Below, one piece after another: positions 1 through 10,445 of a stretch of DNA of 64,000 nt (position 1 is the stretch's first letter; each line of letters begins with the position of its first letter). The notes beneath the pieces are model-generated. The model was given only the letters and a program-made list of their open reading frames with translations, was not told where the DNA came from and did not search any database. The DNA is from Prorocentrum cordatum (Eukaryota; Sar; Dinophyceae; Prorocentrales; Prorocentraceae). The DNA is taken from the NCBI GenBank assembly GCA_963575745.1, contig CAUYUJ010015955.1, forward strand, positions 1 to 64,000. Direction: 5' to 3'. The position numbers were made by a program, and so were the translations under genes.

Positions 1-399
1 GGGAGTGGGGAGGAGGAGGGGAGCAAAAGGATGAGAGAGGATTGCCATGAAGACGATTAGCTGGTAAAACGACACAGGGTGAAAAGAAAGGCCCGTCCCG
101 AGGGGGGCCGCAGGATCCATTGCCTGTCTAGGAAAGCGCCCCTGTGGATGGCCCTGAATACACAAAAGGAGGGGCGTGCTCGCAGGCCCCCCCCTCTTTC
201 CCCCCCTTCAACGGGGGGGTCCGCCTCCCCCCGCCCCCCTCCCTTGAAGGGGGGGGGGGGGGGGGGGGGGGCTCCCCTCCCCCCTCACCCCTTGGCGCTG
301 GGCAGGGGGGGGGGGGGGTCGCCCCTTCGCCCCCGCTTCCCCAGTTTGCGCCGAACAGGGGGCGGGGGAAGGGCCTTGTGGGTAGTGGGTAGGGAGTAG
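1..399. repeat. G/C homopolymer-rich low-complexity DNA
   Basis: Long G and C runs, including 23 consecutive G at about 249-271 and about 12 near 307-318. These have strong G-quadruplex potential. No gene is supported; open frames here arise from homopolymers. Confidence 0.7.
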
Positions 400-2030
400 A
401 GTGTTTTGAGTAGCGATTGGTGAGTAGTGGGTATTTGGTAGCGAGTAGTGCGCAGTGAGTCGTGAGTGGTGAGTAGTGAGTAGTGGGTAATGGGTAGTGG
501 TTGTAGTGAGTAGCGCGTAGAGATTAATGAGTAGTGAGTACTGAGTAGTGGGTAGTGGGTAGTGGGGAGGAAGTAGTGGGTGAGGAGTTGTGAATAGTGA
601 GTAGTGAGGAGTGTGTGGTGTGTAGTGAGCGGTGCGTAGTGAGTAGTAGCAGAGAGTAGGGGTGAGGGAGTAGACAGTAGCGAATAGCGAGGAGTGAGTA
701 GTGAGTAGTGAGTGGTGATTACAGCGCAGTGAGTAGAAAGTAGTGAGTAGTGATTGGGCAGTAGCGAGTAGCGAGTAGCGAGTAGGGTGTAGCGAGTAGG
801 GGGTAGCGAGTAGTGAGTAGTGAACAGCAAGTAGGGCGTTGTGAATGGTGAGTAGTGAGGAGGGAGTAGTCAGGAGCCACTAGTGCGTAGTGAGTAGGGA
901 GTAGTACGTAGCGAGTAGGGAGAAGCGAGTAGTGAGAAGTGAGTAGTGAGAAGTGAGTACTGGGTAGTGAGTAGGGAGTCGTGAGTAGTGAATAGTGAGT
1001 AGTTAGACGCGAGAAGTGGGTATTGAGTAGTGGGTAGTGAGTAGTGAGTTGTGAGTAGTGGATAGGGAGTAGTGAGCAGTGAGTAGTGAGTAGTTAGAAA
1101 CGAGAAGTGGGTTTTAAGTAGTGGGTAGTGAGTAGGGAGCAACGAGTAGAAATGTGTGAGTATTGGGTATTGAGTAGTGAGTAGCGAGTAGTGAGTAGTG
1201 AGTAGCGACTTGCGACTCGTGACTAGTGAGTAGGGAGTAGGGAGTAGTGAGTAGTGAGTAGCGACTAGTGCGTGGTGGGTAGTGAATATGTCGTATTCAA
1301 TAGCGAGTAGCGGTAGTGAGTAGTGATTTGTGGGCAGTACGTAGTGTGTAGTGATCTGTGAGTTCTCAGTAGTACGTAGTGGACAGTTGTTAGTGGGTAG
1401 TGAGTAGTGATTCGTGAGTAGTGAGTAGTGGGCAATGAGTAGTGTTTAGTGGGTAGTGAGTATGGAGTGCTGGGTAGTGAGTAGTGAGTAGTGAGTTGGG
1501 AGTAGTGAGCAGGGAGCAGGAAGTAGCGAGTAGTGAGTAGTGCGAGCGTAGTGAGTAGTGAGTAGTGGGTAGTTAATAGTGCGTATTGGGTAGCGAGTAG
1601 GGCGTAGGGAGTAGCGAGTAGTGAGTAGTAAATAGTGAGTATTGTGTAGGGAGTAACGAGTAGCGAGTAACTGGAAGTGGATAGTGAGTAGTGAGGTGTG
1701 GGCAGTGAGTAGTGAGTAGTGAAGTGTGAGTAGTGAGTAATGTATAGTGGTTAGTGGGTAGTGAGTAGTGATTTGTGATTAGTAAGTAATGGGTAGTGCG
1801 TTGTGTTTAGTGAGTGCTGAGTATTGAATAGTGGGTATTGACAAGTGAGTAGTGTGTAGTGAGTAATGAGTAGTGAGTAGGGAGTAGTGAGTAGTGCGTC
1901 GTGGATAGTGGGTCGTGGGTAGTGAGTAGCGAATCGTGAGTAGTGAGTAGTGAGTAGTGATAAGTGAGTAGTGAATAGCGGGTAGTGAGTTGTGGGTAGT
2001 GAGTAGTGCGTAATGAGTAGTGCGTGCTGT
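400..2030. repeat. Degenerate heptamer satellite (GTAGTGA)n
   Basis: About 1.6 kb of imperfect 7 bp units, consensus GTAGTGA, with point variants and small indels throughout. Three heptamers make 21 bp, so the complementary strand reads as a spurious TTHYSLL repeat. It is non-coding satellite-type DNA and grades into telomere-like sequence at its right end. Confidence 0.9.
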
Positions 2031-2100
2031 TTGGGGCTCTGGTTTGGGTTTGGGGTTAGGTTTAGGGGTTGGTGTAAGGGTGAGGATTAGTGTTCGGGGT
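2031..2100 (+). repeat. Telomere-like degenerate TTTAGGG patch
   Basis: At 2041-2072 there are consecutive units such as TTTGGG, TTTGGGG, TTAGG and TTTAGGGG, then looser variants to about 2100. TTTAGGG is the plant-type telomere unit also reported from dinoflagellates. The patch is short and degenerate, so it is an interstitial or decayed telomeric repeat at best. Confidence 0.5.
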
Positions 2101-2330
2101 GGTAGGGGTCGGGTTCCGGAGACAAGGGGGCGCCGTGGCGAAAGGGGGGATGGGGGGGTCGAATTTCGCGGCCAAAGTGAAAGGGGGGAAGGGGGGCTTC
2201 CCCGACGACGGACTGGGAAAGAGGGGGGGGCTTCCCCGACGACGGACCGGGAAAGGGGGGGACGGGGGGGTGTCCCCGACGACGGATCGGGGAAAGGGGG
2301 GGGGGGTCCCCCCCCGCCCCTTGCGGTCAT
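2101..2330. repeat. 34-40 bp tandem repeat with G tracts
   Basis: Three copies of a unit containing TCCCCGACGACGGA followed by GGGAAAG and a long G run start near 2197, 2231 and 2271. No coding evidence. Confidence 0.7.
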
Positions 2331-3033
2331 CCAGCGGCGCGCCATCGACCTGTTTAGCTCAGGACTTTTTTTTCATGACAAGATGAAGGTGTGAGGAGAT
2401 GGTGAGGAGGACAGTGGAGGGGGGGGCCTTCATGTCAGAGGCTTTCGACAATTTGGGAACCTTCACCCTGTTCCCATCGGGGTGCGGCTCCTGCAATCAG
2501 CCAAGGTGATCCTCGCCTGCATCGCCTACGTCTTGTCGAAGGATGCCGCGAGGACTCCAGTGATTCAGCTCTTGTTCTCACATTCAGATTTTCGATGTCG
2601 TGAATGCAAAGAGTCAGGAAGGCGGAGTTTTCCGAGTCGTGGCTTCCAGCACGTCCCGCTCGTCACCTCTCCCCACGACCCGCAACGAAAACGCAGGGCG
2701 CGAAATCCATTCGAAAGATGGGGCCGAGAGCTTCGGAGCCACGAGTATTGAAACACCAGGACGTCGTGCATCAGTGACTCCGCTCCCATTCCCAATATTG
2801 CTTGGATCGTTGCGTTCTTCAGCGCCGTGGCCCCGCCTCGTCGCCGCGGTTAGAGTTGACCCAAAATGTTGGTGAGAACCTCACGACCTTACACGCAGGC
2901 TACTCGTCCGCAGATCACTTATACACCCTACCAGTGCCTTACAGATCCTTCTTGTAGATGTCGTAATGGCCATGCAAAGGAAGTCCGCTGCGCTGAGCAG
3001 AACTCATTGTGGAACAGCATATTGCGAGAATTG
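2331..3033. other. Unassigned unique sequence
   Basis: Mixed-composition DNA with several short open frames, none recognisable. No RNA gene or repeat was seen. Confidence 0.4.
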
Positions 3034-3114
3034 TTCCCAACCATCCTGTGGTGTTGGGTCCTCGTTTTGAAGAGACGGTCCCCGCGTTCACTCCTCATCC
3101 TCCTGCTGCCCCCT

Positions 3115-3221
3115 CCCTCCCTCATCATCATCATCACCACCATCATCACCACCATCGTCATCATAACCATCATCACCATCATCATCATCATCATCACCAT
3201 CATCACCACCATCGTCATCAT

Positions 3222-3318
<97 letters not shown>

Positions 3319-3341
3319 GTCATCATCATCATCGTCATCAT

Positions 3342-3374
<33 letters not shown>

Positions 3375-3379
3375 CATCA

Positions 3380-3435
<56 letters not shown>

Positions 3436-3436
3436 G

Positions 3437-3483
<47 letters not shown>

Positions 3484-3486
3484 GCC
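3115..3486. repeat. TCA/TCG trinucleotide microsatellite inside element A
   Basis: A near-continuous run of TCA with TCG and TCACCA interruptions. It reads as His/Ile/Asp homopolymers in other frames and has no coding support. Confidence 0.9.
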
Positions 3487-4695
3487 ATCACCCGTTTCGG
3501 GACAACCCTCACACGCTTCGTGGTCCCATAGGGAGCTCCACCGAAGGTCCAAATGCCAGCATTCGTGTGCGCCCGCCGCACTCATTTCGGCACACCGCTC
3601 ACACGGTTCGTGGCCTACAGTGAGCTCCTCCGAAGGCCCCAGCGGCTGTGTTCGCATGCGCCCGCCGCACCCATTTTGGCATACCCCTCACACGTTTCGT
3701 GGCCCCGAAGGGGGCTCCACCAAAGAACCCAGTGGCTGCGTTCGCATGCGCCCGACGCACCCATTCCAGCATACCACTCACACGTTTCGTGGCACAGTAG
3801 GTAGCTCCACCGAAGGCCCCAGTGGCTGCGTTCGCGTGAGCCCGCCGCAGCTATCTAAGCACACCCCTCACATGCTTCCTGGCCCCATAGGGAGATCCAG
3901 CGAAGGCTCCAGTGGCTGCGTTCGCATGCGCCCGCCGCACCCATTTTGGCATACCCCTCGCACGTTTCGTGGCCCAAGAGGGAGCTTAAGCGAGGGTCTT
4001 AGCGGCTGCGTTCGCGTGTGCCCGCCGCACCCATGTCGGCACATCCTCACATGTTTCGTGGCCACATAGGGAGCTCCACCGAAGGCCCCAGTGGCTACGT
4101 TCGCATGCGCCCGCCGCGCCCTTTGCGGCACATCCCTACCACGTTTCGTGGCCCCGAAGGGGTCTCGTCAAAGGCCCCAATGGCTGCATGCGCATGCGGC
4201 CGCCGCACCCATGTCGGCACACCCCTCACACGTTTCGTGGCACCGTAGGGAGCTCCCCCGAAAGCTCTTGTGGCTGCGTTCGCGTGCGCCCGCCGGACCC
4301 ATGTCGGCACATCCTCACACGTTTCGTGGCCCCGTAGGGAGCTCCAGCGAAGGCCCCAGCGGCTACGTTCGCATGCGCCCGCCGCACTCATTTCGGCACA
4401 CCCCTCACACGTTTCGTGGTCCTGTAGGGGGCTCCACTGAAGGCCCCAGTGGCTGCGTTCGCATGCGCCCGCCGCACCCATTCCAGCACACCCCTCACAC
4501 GTTTCGTGGTCCCGTAGGGAGCCCCACCGAAGGCCCCAGTGGCTGTGTTCGCATGCGCCCTCCGCACCCATTCTGGCACACCCCTCACACGTTTCGTGGC
4601 CCCATAGGGAGCTCCACCGAAGGCCCCAGTGGCTGCGTTCGCATGCGCCCGCCGCACCCATCTTGGCACACCCCTCATATGCTTCCTGGCTCAAG
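3487..4695 (+). repeat. 90 bp minisatellite array (element A)
   Basis: The GTTTCGTGGCC anchor recurs at 3694, 3784, 3874 and 3964, exactly 90 bp apart, then at 4053 (89 bp). The unit contains GCATGCGCCCGCCGCACCCA, TTTTGGCACACCCCTCACAC and GGGAGCTCCACCGAAGGCCC. Because 90 bp is 30 codons, several frames stay open on both strands. These should not be read as proteins. Confidence 0.9.
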
Positions 4696-4739
4696 AGGGA
4701 CTCACAACTGCATGTGTTTGGGTCCTTCGCCAGGCTAAT

Positions 4740-5260
4740 TGTTGCCTTGCTGTAGCTGAGGGGTCTATGACCTGGCTCAAGTGGATAAGGTTTGCTGGAC
4801 TCACTCTATCTATCTTCTTAGTATTCCGACGGCTCAGCTGATGCATCCTATTTCGCCTAACGCTTCCTCCTGGCACGGCTTTGTTTCGGTTGTCTTTCTG
4901 CTGCCAGGGTCTAGTGGAACGAGCAGGAATGCAATCGAGAGCCCTGGTATAGCGTTGGATTATGCTGAGTAGCTGCCACCTTGACTGTCTGTGGTCTGAT
5001 TCTACAGGCTTACGCCACTTTCGCCGACCCCTTCTGTGACTGTTGCGAGGCCAGGAGTTTCTGGCCAGCGGCGTCTTGTGTGAGGGTGCGGTGTCGCGCG
5101 CGGGTGGTGGCAGATACGTAGGGGGTCCACATGTTTGCGTGATGCCGGTGGTCTGGGGCGTGTTTTGCGAGCGCTTTGCGTGCTGTGCACCCGGGTGCGG
5201 GGTGTCCTTCTGGGAGGTCGGCCTCTCGCCCCTCAACCAAGTGGAGGAGCACCGGAAGAC
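4740..5260. other. Unassigned sequence
   Basis: No repeat, RNA or recognisable gene. It lies between the right end of element A and the Cys-module relic. Confidence 0.4.
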
Positions 5261-5261
5261 G

Positions 5262-5502
5262 AAAGGAGCAAGAGTAGCGTGCGGAAGCTGTGATCAGCGA
5301 AGCATCACCGCGAAAGATGTGGCAGATGAGTCGAAACGGGTGAAGAGGCTGTTGACGTTCGCAGCGCGCACGAAACAGTTCGCGTAGCAGCAGCACGTCG
5401 CGTAGCACAGCGCCGAGCAAGATTGTGAGCACGTCGCGAGGAAGAGCAAGGCTGCATGCGCGGAGTGCATTGCAGTTGGCTTGACGGCTCGCAATGCGGA
5501 AG
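5262..5502 (+). pseudogene. Broken Cys-rich zinc-ribbon-like module
   Basis: One frame reads CGSC near 5280 and, after in-frame stops near 5385-5410, a segment KAACAECIAVGLTARNAEA near 5450-5500. This matches the segment VCGSCAALGFTARSCQAYQC in the intact downstream copy (5675-6031). The match stops where a 12-mer array begins at about 5505. It looks like an older, disrupted copy of the same module, or an exon cut by repeat insertion. Family assignment is by Cys spacing only. Confidence 0.4.
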
Positions 5503-5504
5503 CG

Positions 5505-5640
5505 TCTGGTGGTCTTTTGGAGGCCTCCTGGGGGCCTCTTGGGGGCTCCTTGGGGCGTCTTGGCGGCCTCTTGGGGGCCTCTGGCGGCCTCTTGGGGCAC
5601 TCTTGGGGCCCCCTGGGGCTCGTGGGGGCGGGAAGCTAGA
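5505..5640 (+). repeat. Degenerate 12-mer array (CTTGGGGGCCTC)
   Basis: About eleven imperfect copies of a unit resembling CTTGGGGGCCTC. This is the first of many such arrays in the window. The unit is 4 codons long, so all frames stay open and yield spurious GASWGPLG or RPPRGPQEAPK peptides. Confidence 0.85.
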
Positions 5641-5674
5641 TTTTTGAATTTTTGGTTGCCCTCTTGGGCCCCTC

Positions 5675-6031
5675 TTGGTGCCGTCTTGTCGGAAATGCGC
5701 GGAAGAACGTCAGAGGACGACGCTTGAGTCCAATAATAGGAAACGGAGAGCCGAGGCGGAAGCGAAGCCGCTGACGTGCGCGGCGTGCGGAGGAGCGTTC
5801 TCAGACACGAAACATTTGAGGCAGAGCCAAAAAGAACATCATCGATGGTCGAATCAAAAAAAGGTGGTGTGCGGAAGCTGCGCGGCACTCGGGTTCACAG
5901 CCCGCAGTTGCCAGGCGTATCAGTGCAGCGGCGCGTGCAAGAGAAGACTACCGAAGTCGGCGTTCCCCGACCCTCACAATGTCCCGCGCGACGCAAAAAA
6001 AGGCACTCTGAAGTGCAAGACCTGCAAATGA
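5675..6031 (+). CDS. Small Cys-rich zinc-ribbon-like protein (hypothetical)
   Basis: A 118-residue frame. Cysteine pairs occur in order: CRKC (about residues 5-8), CAAC (35-38), CGSC (67-70), further Cys at about 78, 83 and 87, then CKRRLPKSAFPD (about 87-98) and a terminal CKTC. The spacing resembles a Stc1-like or zinc-ribbon domain (two Cys pairs around a basic K/R-L-P-x-S-x-F segment), and such modules recur in dinoflagellate gene models. No catalytic motif is visible. The ATG at 5675 follows the 12-mer array directly, so the true 5' end may be missing and the frame could be an exon or relic. A diverged, broken copy lies just upstream. A role in protein or nucleic acid binding is only inferred. 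Confidence 0.45.
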   Translation: MVPSCRKCAEERQRTTLESNNRKRRAEAEAKPLTCAACGGAFSDTKHLRQSQKEHHRWSNQKKVVCGSCAALGFTARSCQAYQCSGACKRRLPKSAFPDPHNVPRDAKKGTLKCKTCK

Positions 6032-6440
6032 TGCCGAATCGGGCGCGCGCGCTGAGGAAAAAGGAGAACGAGGACAGGAGAATGGGGGGTGAGGCGGAGG
6101 ACACAGGGGAGAATCATCGAACGTGTCGAGGTGACGGGCCATGAACAAGAGGAGGGGGACGAGGAGGAGGGGGACGAGGAGAGGGTGGTTGAGGAGGAGG
6201 ATGAGGGGGACACTGAGAGGAGGCTCTGGGTTATGGTCTTTGGGTGAGAGGTTCTTGTATGTGTATCGGAATTTCGCGGCACTCCTTTCGGGGGCCTCTG
6301 GAAAGCAGTTTTGACGCCACTGGGGGGCCGACGTGGACAAGGCGGGTGAGGGGGAGGAGGAGGGGGACGCGGAGGAAATGTTCTGGGTCATGGTTTTGGA
6401 ATTCTTCGCCTCGGGAGCGCGAATCCCGCTTGTGCGATGA
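6032..6440. other. Purine-rich low-complexity sequence
   Basis: GAGGAGGGGGA-type runs at 6140-6220 and a similar patch at 6345-6375. No supported gene. Confidence 0.5.
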
Positions 6441-7040
6441 TCGCTGGGATCTCTGGTGGTGCTTCTCGCGGGACTCTTGGAGGCAGTTTCGAAGCCTCTT
6501 GGGGGCCGTTTTGGGGCCGTTCTGGGGCCTCTTGGGGGGCCTCTTGGGGCCTCTTGGGGGCGTCTTGGGGGCCTCTTGGGGCCTCTCGGGGCCTTTTAGG
6601 GCCGTCTCGGGGCGGAAGGCTCGGGATGTCAGTTCGGGCTCCCTCTCTTGGGCCCCTCTTGGGGCCGTCTTGGGGCTCTCTTGGGCCGTCCTGGGGGCCT
6701 CTTGGGCTGTCTTGGCGCCCTCTTGGGCGGACTTGGGCGCGTGTTGGGGGCCTCTTGGGCCGTCTTGGGGCGGTCTTGGGGTGCTCTTGGACCGTGTTCA
6801 ACGCCGTGAAGGCCGAGAAGCCGTATATGATCAAAATGTACGTTTTCCATAGGAATTTGAAGATTTTCGGCTCTTCGGCCCTTCTGAGAACTGCTCTTGG
6901 AGGCCTCATGGGCCGTCTTGGAGGCCTCTTGGCCCGTCTTGGGGCCATCTTGGGCGCCTTGGAGCGTTCGTTTGGCGTCTCGGGGCCCTCGTGGGCCGTC
7001 TTGGAGGAGTCTTGGGGCCTTCTTGGGCCGCCTTGAGAGA
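6441..7040 (+). repeat. Degenerate 12-mer arrays with a unique spacer
   Basis: 12-mer arrays (CTTGGGGGCCTC and CTTGGGCCGT variants) occupy about 6475-6785 and 6893-7040. About 100 bp of non-repeat sequence separates them (6790-6890, containing GCCGAGAAGCCGTATATGAT). The array-spacer-array layout resembles the right side of the window (52.6-57.7 kb). Confidence 0.8.
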
Positions 7041-7216
7041 CTTTTGAGCCCCAAGAAGCTCCGTGAGTCGCTCGGGCGGGGCCATGGGGGGGGGGTCAAA
7101 TCGCCAGTTTGGGGTCCCTGGGGGGGGACTGTAGGGGGGGGAACTATCTCACACGCCTAGGGACCCACAAGGGGTCGGCGGACTAGCTACATGGGCTTCG
7201 GCACAGCGCACTATTT

Positions 7217-7640
7217 TTCCCAACCATCCTGTGGTGCTGGTCTTCGTTTTGAAGAGAACGCCTGCGTCCCTCCTTTCCTCTCCTCCTCCCCCTCCTCCCT
7301 CCTCCCATCCTTGCCCCTGCCATCCGTATGTTTCTATTTTCGCGCACCCCTCACACGTTTCGTGGCCCCATAGGGAGCTCCACCGAAGGCCCACATGCTA
7401 GCGTTCGCATGCGCCCGCCGCACCCATGTCGGCACACCCCGCACACGTTTCGTGGCTCCACAGGGAGTTCCACCGAAGGCCCCAGTGGCTGCGTTCGCAT
7501 GCGCCCGCACCCATTCTGGCACACCCCTCACGTGGCCCCACAGGGAGGAGCTCCACCGAAGGCCCAGTGGCTGCGTTCGCATGCGCCCGCTGTACCCATT
7601 TCGGCACCCCTCACGTTTCGTGGCCTTCTTGCTGGGAACG
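7217..7640 (+). mobile_element. Composite repeat element B (left end plus short array, right end missing)
   Basis: The left-end motif is at 7217-7258 (CCCAACCATCCTGTGGTG, then TCGTTTTGAAGAGA), followed by a CT-rich stretch. About 3.4 units of the 90 bp repeat begin near 7340, with no TCA microsatellite. The first repeat unit carries the variant ATGCTAGC where most units have GTGGCTGC, as does the first unit of element A (ATGCCAGC). This suggests common descent rather than independent expansion. The array stops at the start of the decayed retrotransposon. Confidence 0.55.
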
Positions 7641-7718
7641 GGATTGGTAAGCGATCGAGCGACAAGTTGTCAGGATCCTCGCCGCAGAAGCAAAAGTCAA
7701 ACAAATGCAAACGAGCTA

Positions 7719-8630
7719 GAATCCACAAAAGTTGAAGGCGCACATCTGAGTACCACCCCAGAGTGGTTCAAAGAGTTTGCGCAAGTCTAGCTGCGGCACT
7801 GCAGCAGTTTGAGGGCTGCACTGGCCGGCGTCAAAGACAGGATCGTTCGAGCCAGGATCGAGGCGCAAGACGCACGGAGGGCGGCAGAAGAGGTTCAGGA
7901 GAGGATGGATGAGATGGATATGAACGTGGATACGGTGGGGGCGTTCGATAAGGAATGTGCCCAGGAGGCTGCAGACCCTGGAGGCTTCCTTATGTGATGA
8001 GGGCGGCGATGATATCCATCACCGATCCACGATTGGAGTTCCATCGGCTTCAGACCCTGGGTTCCTTATCGAAGGTTTCCTTATTGAATGCCACCACCGT
8101 AGTATACGGAACGATCTCTAAGAGTTGTATTGAGCCAGAACGATATCGAGTAAATGGTGGACGCCACAATCCAGAACATGATGGGTATCATGAACCAATC
8201 TTCCAGGAGCAATGGGCAGAAGTGGGAGGGCCAGGGGGAAGGCAAGATGGATACGGCGAAGGAGTCACGCGCGAAGTAGGTGATTGCTTTTGGATTTGAT
8301 TGGGGTGGTACCACAGAGAAGGCGGTAAAGGACTTTCGAGCAGATATTCCAACAATTCTTGGGCAATCAGTCGGACGCCACAGTGCTAGCAACTGGCTAA
8401 ACGAAGTTCGGTGTCGTCGACTTTCACTCCATGCAGTCGAAGGTCAAATTCTGGAAAAAGTGCGGGACGCGATCGATGATGCTGAGAATGCCCCGGGGGA
8501 CGTCCTTGTCCGCAAAAGTCTCACCAAGGAGGAGACGGCGGCGCGTGAAACGCGATTGGGCTATGCGACATAAAATTTGGCAAGACGCCCGCAACATGAA
8601 CGCACTGATATCAATATAATCTGGTCGAAG
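7719..8630 (+). pseudogene. ORF1-like region of the retrotransposon
   Basis: Readable pieces in shifting frames include TTPEWFKEFAQV (about 7752-7787), then a charged helical stretch AALAGVKDRIVRARIEAQDA and EEVQERMDEMDM (7812-7920). A second block around 8280-8573 carries FGFDWGGTTEKAVKDF and DAENAPGDVLVRKSLTKEET. A helical coiled coil followed by a small domain, immediately upstream of an endonuclease, fits a retrotransposon ORF1 (RNA-binding chaperone). No zinc knuckle or RRM can be made out. The assignment rests on position and general character, not on a diagnostic motif. Confidence 0.4.
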
Positions 8631-9499
8631 GTCATGGTTGTGATGAAGGGCGGGGCGGGGGGGAATTGAAAATGACATGGTGCGACAGTAAAGGGAGTTC
8701 GCACTCAACTAGGACTTGGGGAGCTGGTGGGAACCGCCGTGGGATCGTCGATGCGGAAGCGGCGGGAGAAGGTATGGCCCGACCCAGCTTCGGAGAACGA
8801 GTGACGGCACAATTCCAACAAGAAACATGCATTTCTTGTGCCCTTCAGGAGCCGCGCAGGAGATTCGACTCCATCAGGTGATCATGCGCTCGTCGATCCA
8901 ACGACTTCCGCGCCATGCAGTGTCCGACAAGGTCGACCACATTCCGACGCGGCATCTACGACGGCAGCTGCCCCATTGCGGGCGGCAGCTTGCTTCGATG
9001 CCATTCTTCCCACGCCATCGCTTCCTCCGGCCCCAGCCCCCAAACCCAACTCCTGGCATGCACCGTGGTTCTCTTTCGCCAAGATGTGTTCGACAGAAGC
9101 GGGGAATCCATGTTTGATTAGACAATGGGCAGGCCCGCCGGACCTCGTCAACGCCCGGTTCAACGCGTTCTGTTTTAGCTGCCCATGTTGTGAACCGCAT
9201 CCACAGTCCAGATAGCATCCGCAGTGCAGATTGCAGATGACAGGACATCCGATCAGTCAGTCATTTGCGTCCCCAACCACCTCAACCTCGCCGAAAGGCC
9301 TTTCTAGAGGGGCTGCAAGAGAGCGTGCGGGGGCGGAGAGGAAAGTGCGCGGCAGTCGATGGAGATGCTCATTGGAAGGCTGTTTTCGTTTAGCCTTGTC
9401 AGCGCCCCCCCATCAAGGCCGGGGGATGTCATGGTCCAGGTGGGGGCGCGACAACGACCAGCAACTGGAGGCGTACAGCCGTGGTGTTCAGGGCGCCTG

Positions 9500-10445
9500 C
9501 GACGGCCAGGCATATTTGCAACGATCTTTTGTCGTCGTTCACAAGAACATCAGAGGCTTCGCATCCGATGGCGGATGTGCTGGGTTATTGCAGGAACTAC
9601 GCGCTTGCGAGTGGGGCGCCGTGCTTATGAATGAGACCATGCGCCCGACAAACACGAATTCTACACGATTGATGGTGGACATGTGTGTGCGGGGTCAGGT
9701 GGGTTTCGCGCAAGCATGGGGTCGGCATGCTGCCGCATGCCCAGTCGCGTCGAACAGATCGTGCCGGTGAGTGGCCGTATTGCGTGCTTGGATAGGCGAT
9801 GCCAGGTCTTACGGGCAAAATTCCCGACGGCGTGTTTCCCTCTTCAGAAGTGCCCTGATTACGCGGTGCAGGAATTGTAAGGCGAATCGCCCTAAATTGT
9901 TGAGGCTGGGGCACGGGGCCGACTGCGCCGTGTTGGGCTCAGATTGCAATTCACAGGTTGGGCCGGCGACCGATTCAGTAACGGGCGCGTGATTGGCAAG
10001 CGCGCGCGGCCTTGGCAATTCCAGTGGGGAGTGGTTGAAGCAGGTGGCAAATGCGCGCAGTTTGGTGTCGCAAGTATTATGTTTTCGTCGAAGTGGCCGC
10101 GCTCATTGCCGACGCTCCTCCACAGCTCGCTGCAAGCCTCAAGACATGTGGATTGCATGTTGACGTCGTTGCGATTTTGGCGCACTGTCTTGGGCAGTTC
10201 TGCTGCAACAGCATTTCATATGGGATCGGGCCGCGCCGACGTAGTTCTGAGAAACAACATTTTCGAGAAACGCCCAGCGCACGCCGTCAGCAATCGACGC
10301 GCTCAGAGGACCGAGCGCTCAACCATGAAGATGAAGTGGCCTCCCGCAGAGGCGCGCAGCTGCGCGCGACGAGTTGGGCGCGCGCTCGCTGACGTGAGCG
10401 GCCCAGGATATAGTCTGGGTGCGACTGTATTGAAAAAATCGATCA
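9500..10445 (+). pseudogene. APE-type endonuclease domain of the retrotransposon (frameshifted)
   Basis: The enzyme nicks target DNA to prime reverse transcription. Visible motifs in order are VVVHKNIRGF (N-terminal strand and Asn), ELRACEWGAVLMNETM (catalytic Glu in the ET motif), and after a frame change GSGGFRASMG and QIVPVSGRIACLD (core strands). GSDCNSQVG follows (equivalent of GDFNA; the Asp position is eroded to SDC), then RHVDCML (equivalent of IDYIL) and HMGSGRADVVLR (equivalent of GSDHR.V; the catalytic Asp-His is lost). At least two frameshifts and the eroded Asp and His positions indicate an inactive copy. The readable part ends where CT-rich repeat DNA starts at about 10,490. Confidence 0.7.

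Larger units (their letters stand above)
3034..4739 (+). mobile_element. Composite repeat element A (left end, TCA block, 90 bp array, right end)
   Basis: This copy has all the parts in order. The left end at 3034-3075 begins TTCCCAACCATCCTGTGGTG and ends TCGTTTTGAAGAGA. A CT-rich stretch and a TCA/TCG microsatellite (about 3115-3486) follow. Next come about 13 copies of a 90 bp unit (3487-4695) and a right end at 4703-4739 finishing CCTTCGCCAGGCTAAT. The same ends recur in other copies in this window. The pentamer AATTG sits immediately before the left end and again at GGCT|AATTG on the right, which could be a 5 bp target duplication. No transposase or RT is encoded, so it would be non-autonomous if mobile. 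The mobility is inferred; the shared architecture is seen directly. Confidence 0.6.

Noticed and set aside
3009-3657. Long open frames rich in His, Asp, Met or Ile across TCA/GAT tracts (also 24-27, 33-35, 46-48 and 53.7-54.8 kb)
   Set aside because: A pure trinucleotide keeps all frames open on both strands. There is no non-repetitive protein sequence attached and no domain.
4680-4785. Two TGGCTCAAG 9-mers matching the 3' end of the spliced leader
   Set aside because: Only nine bases match, upstream leader sequence is absent, and no gene start follows.
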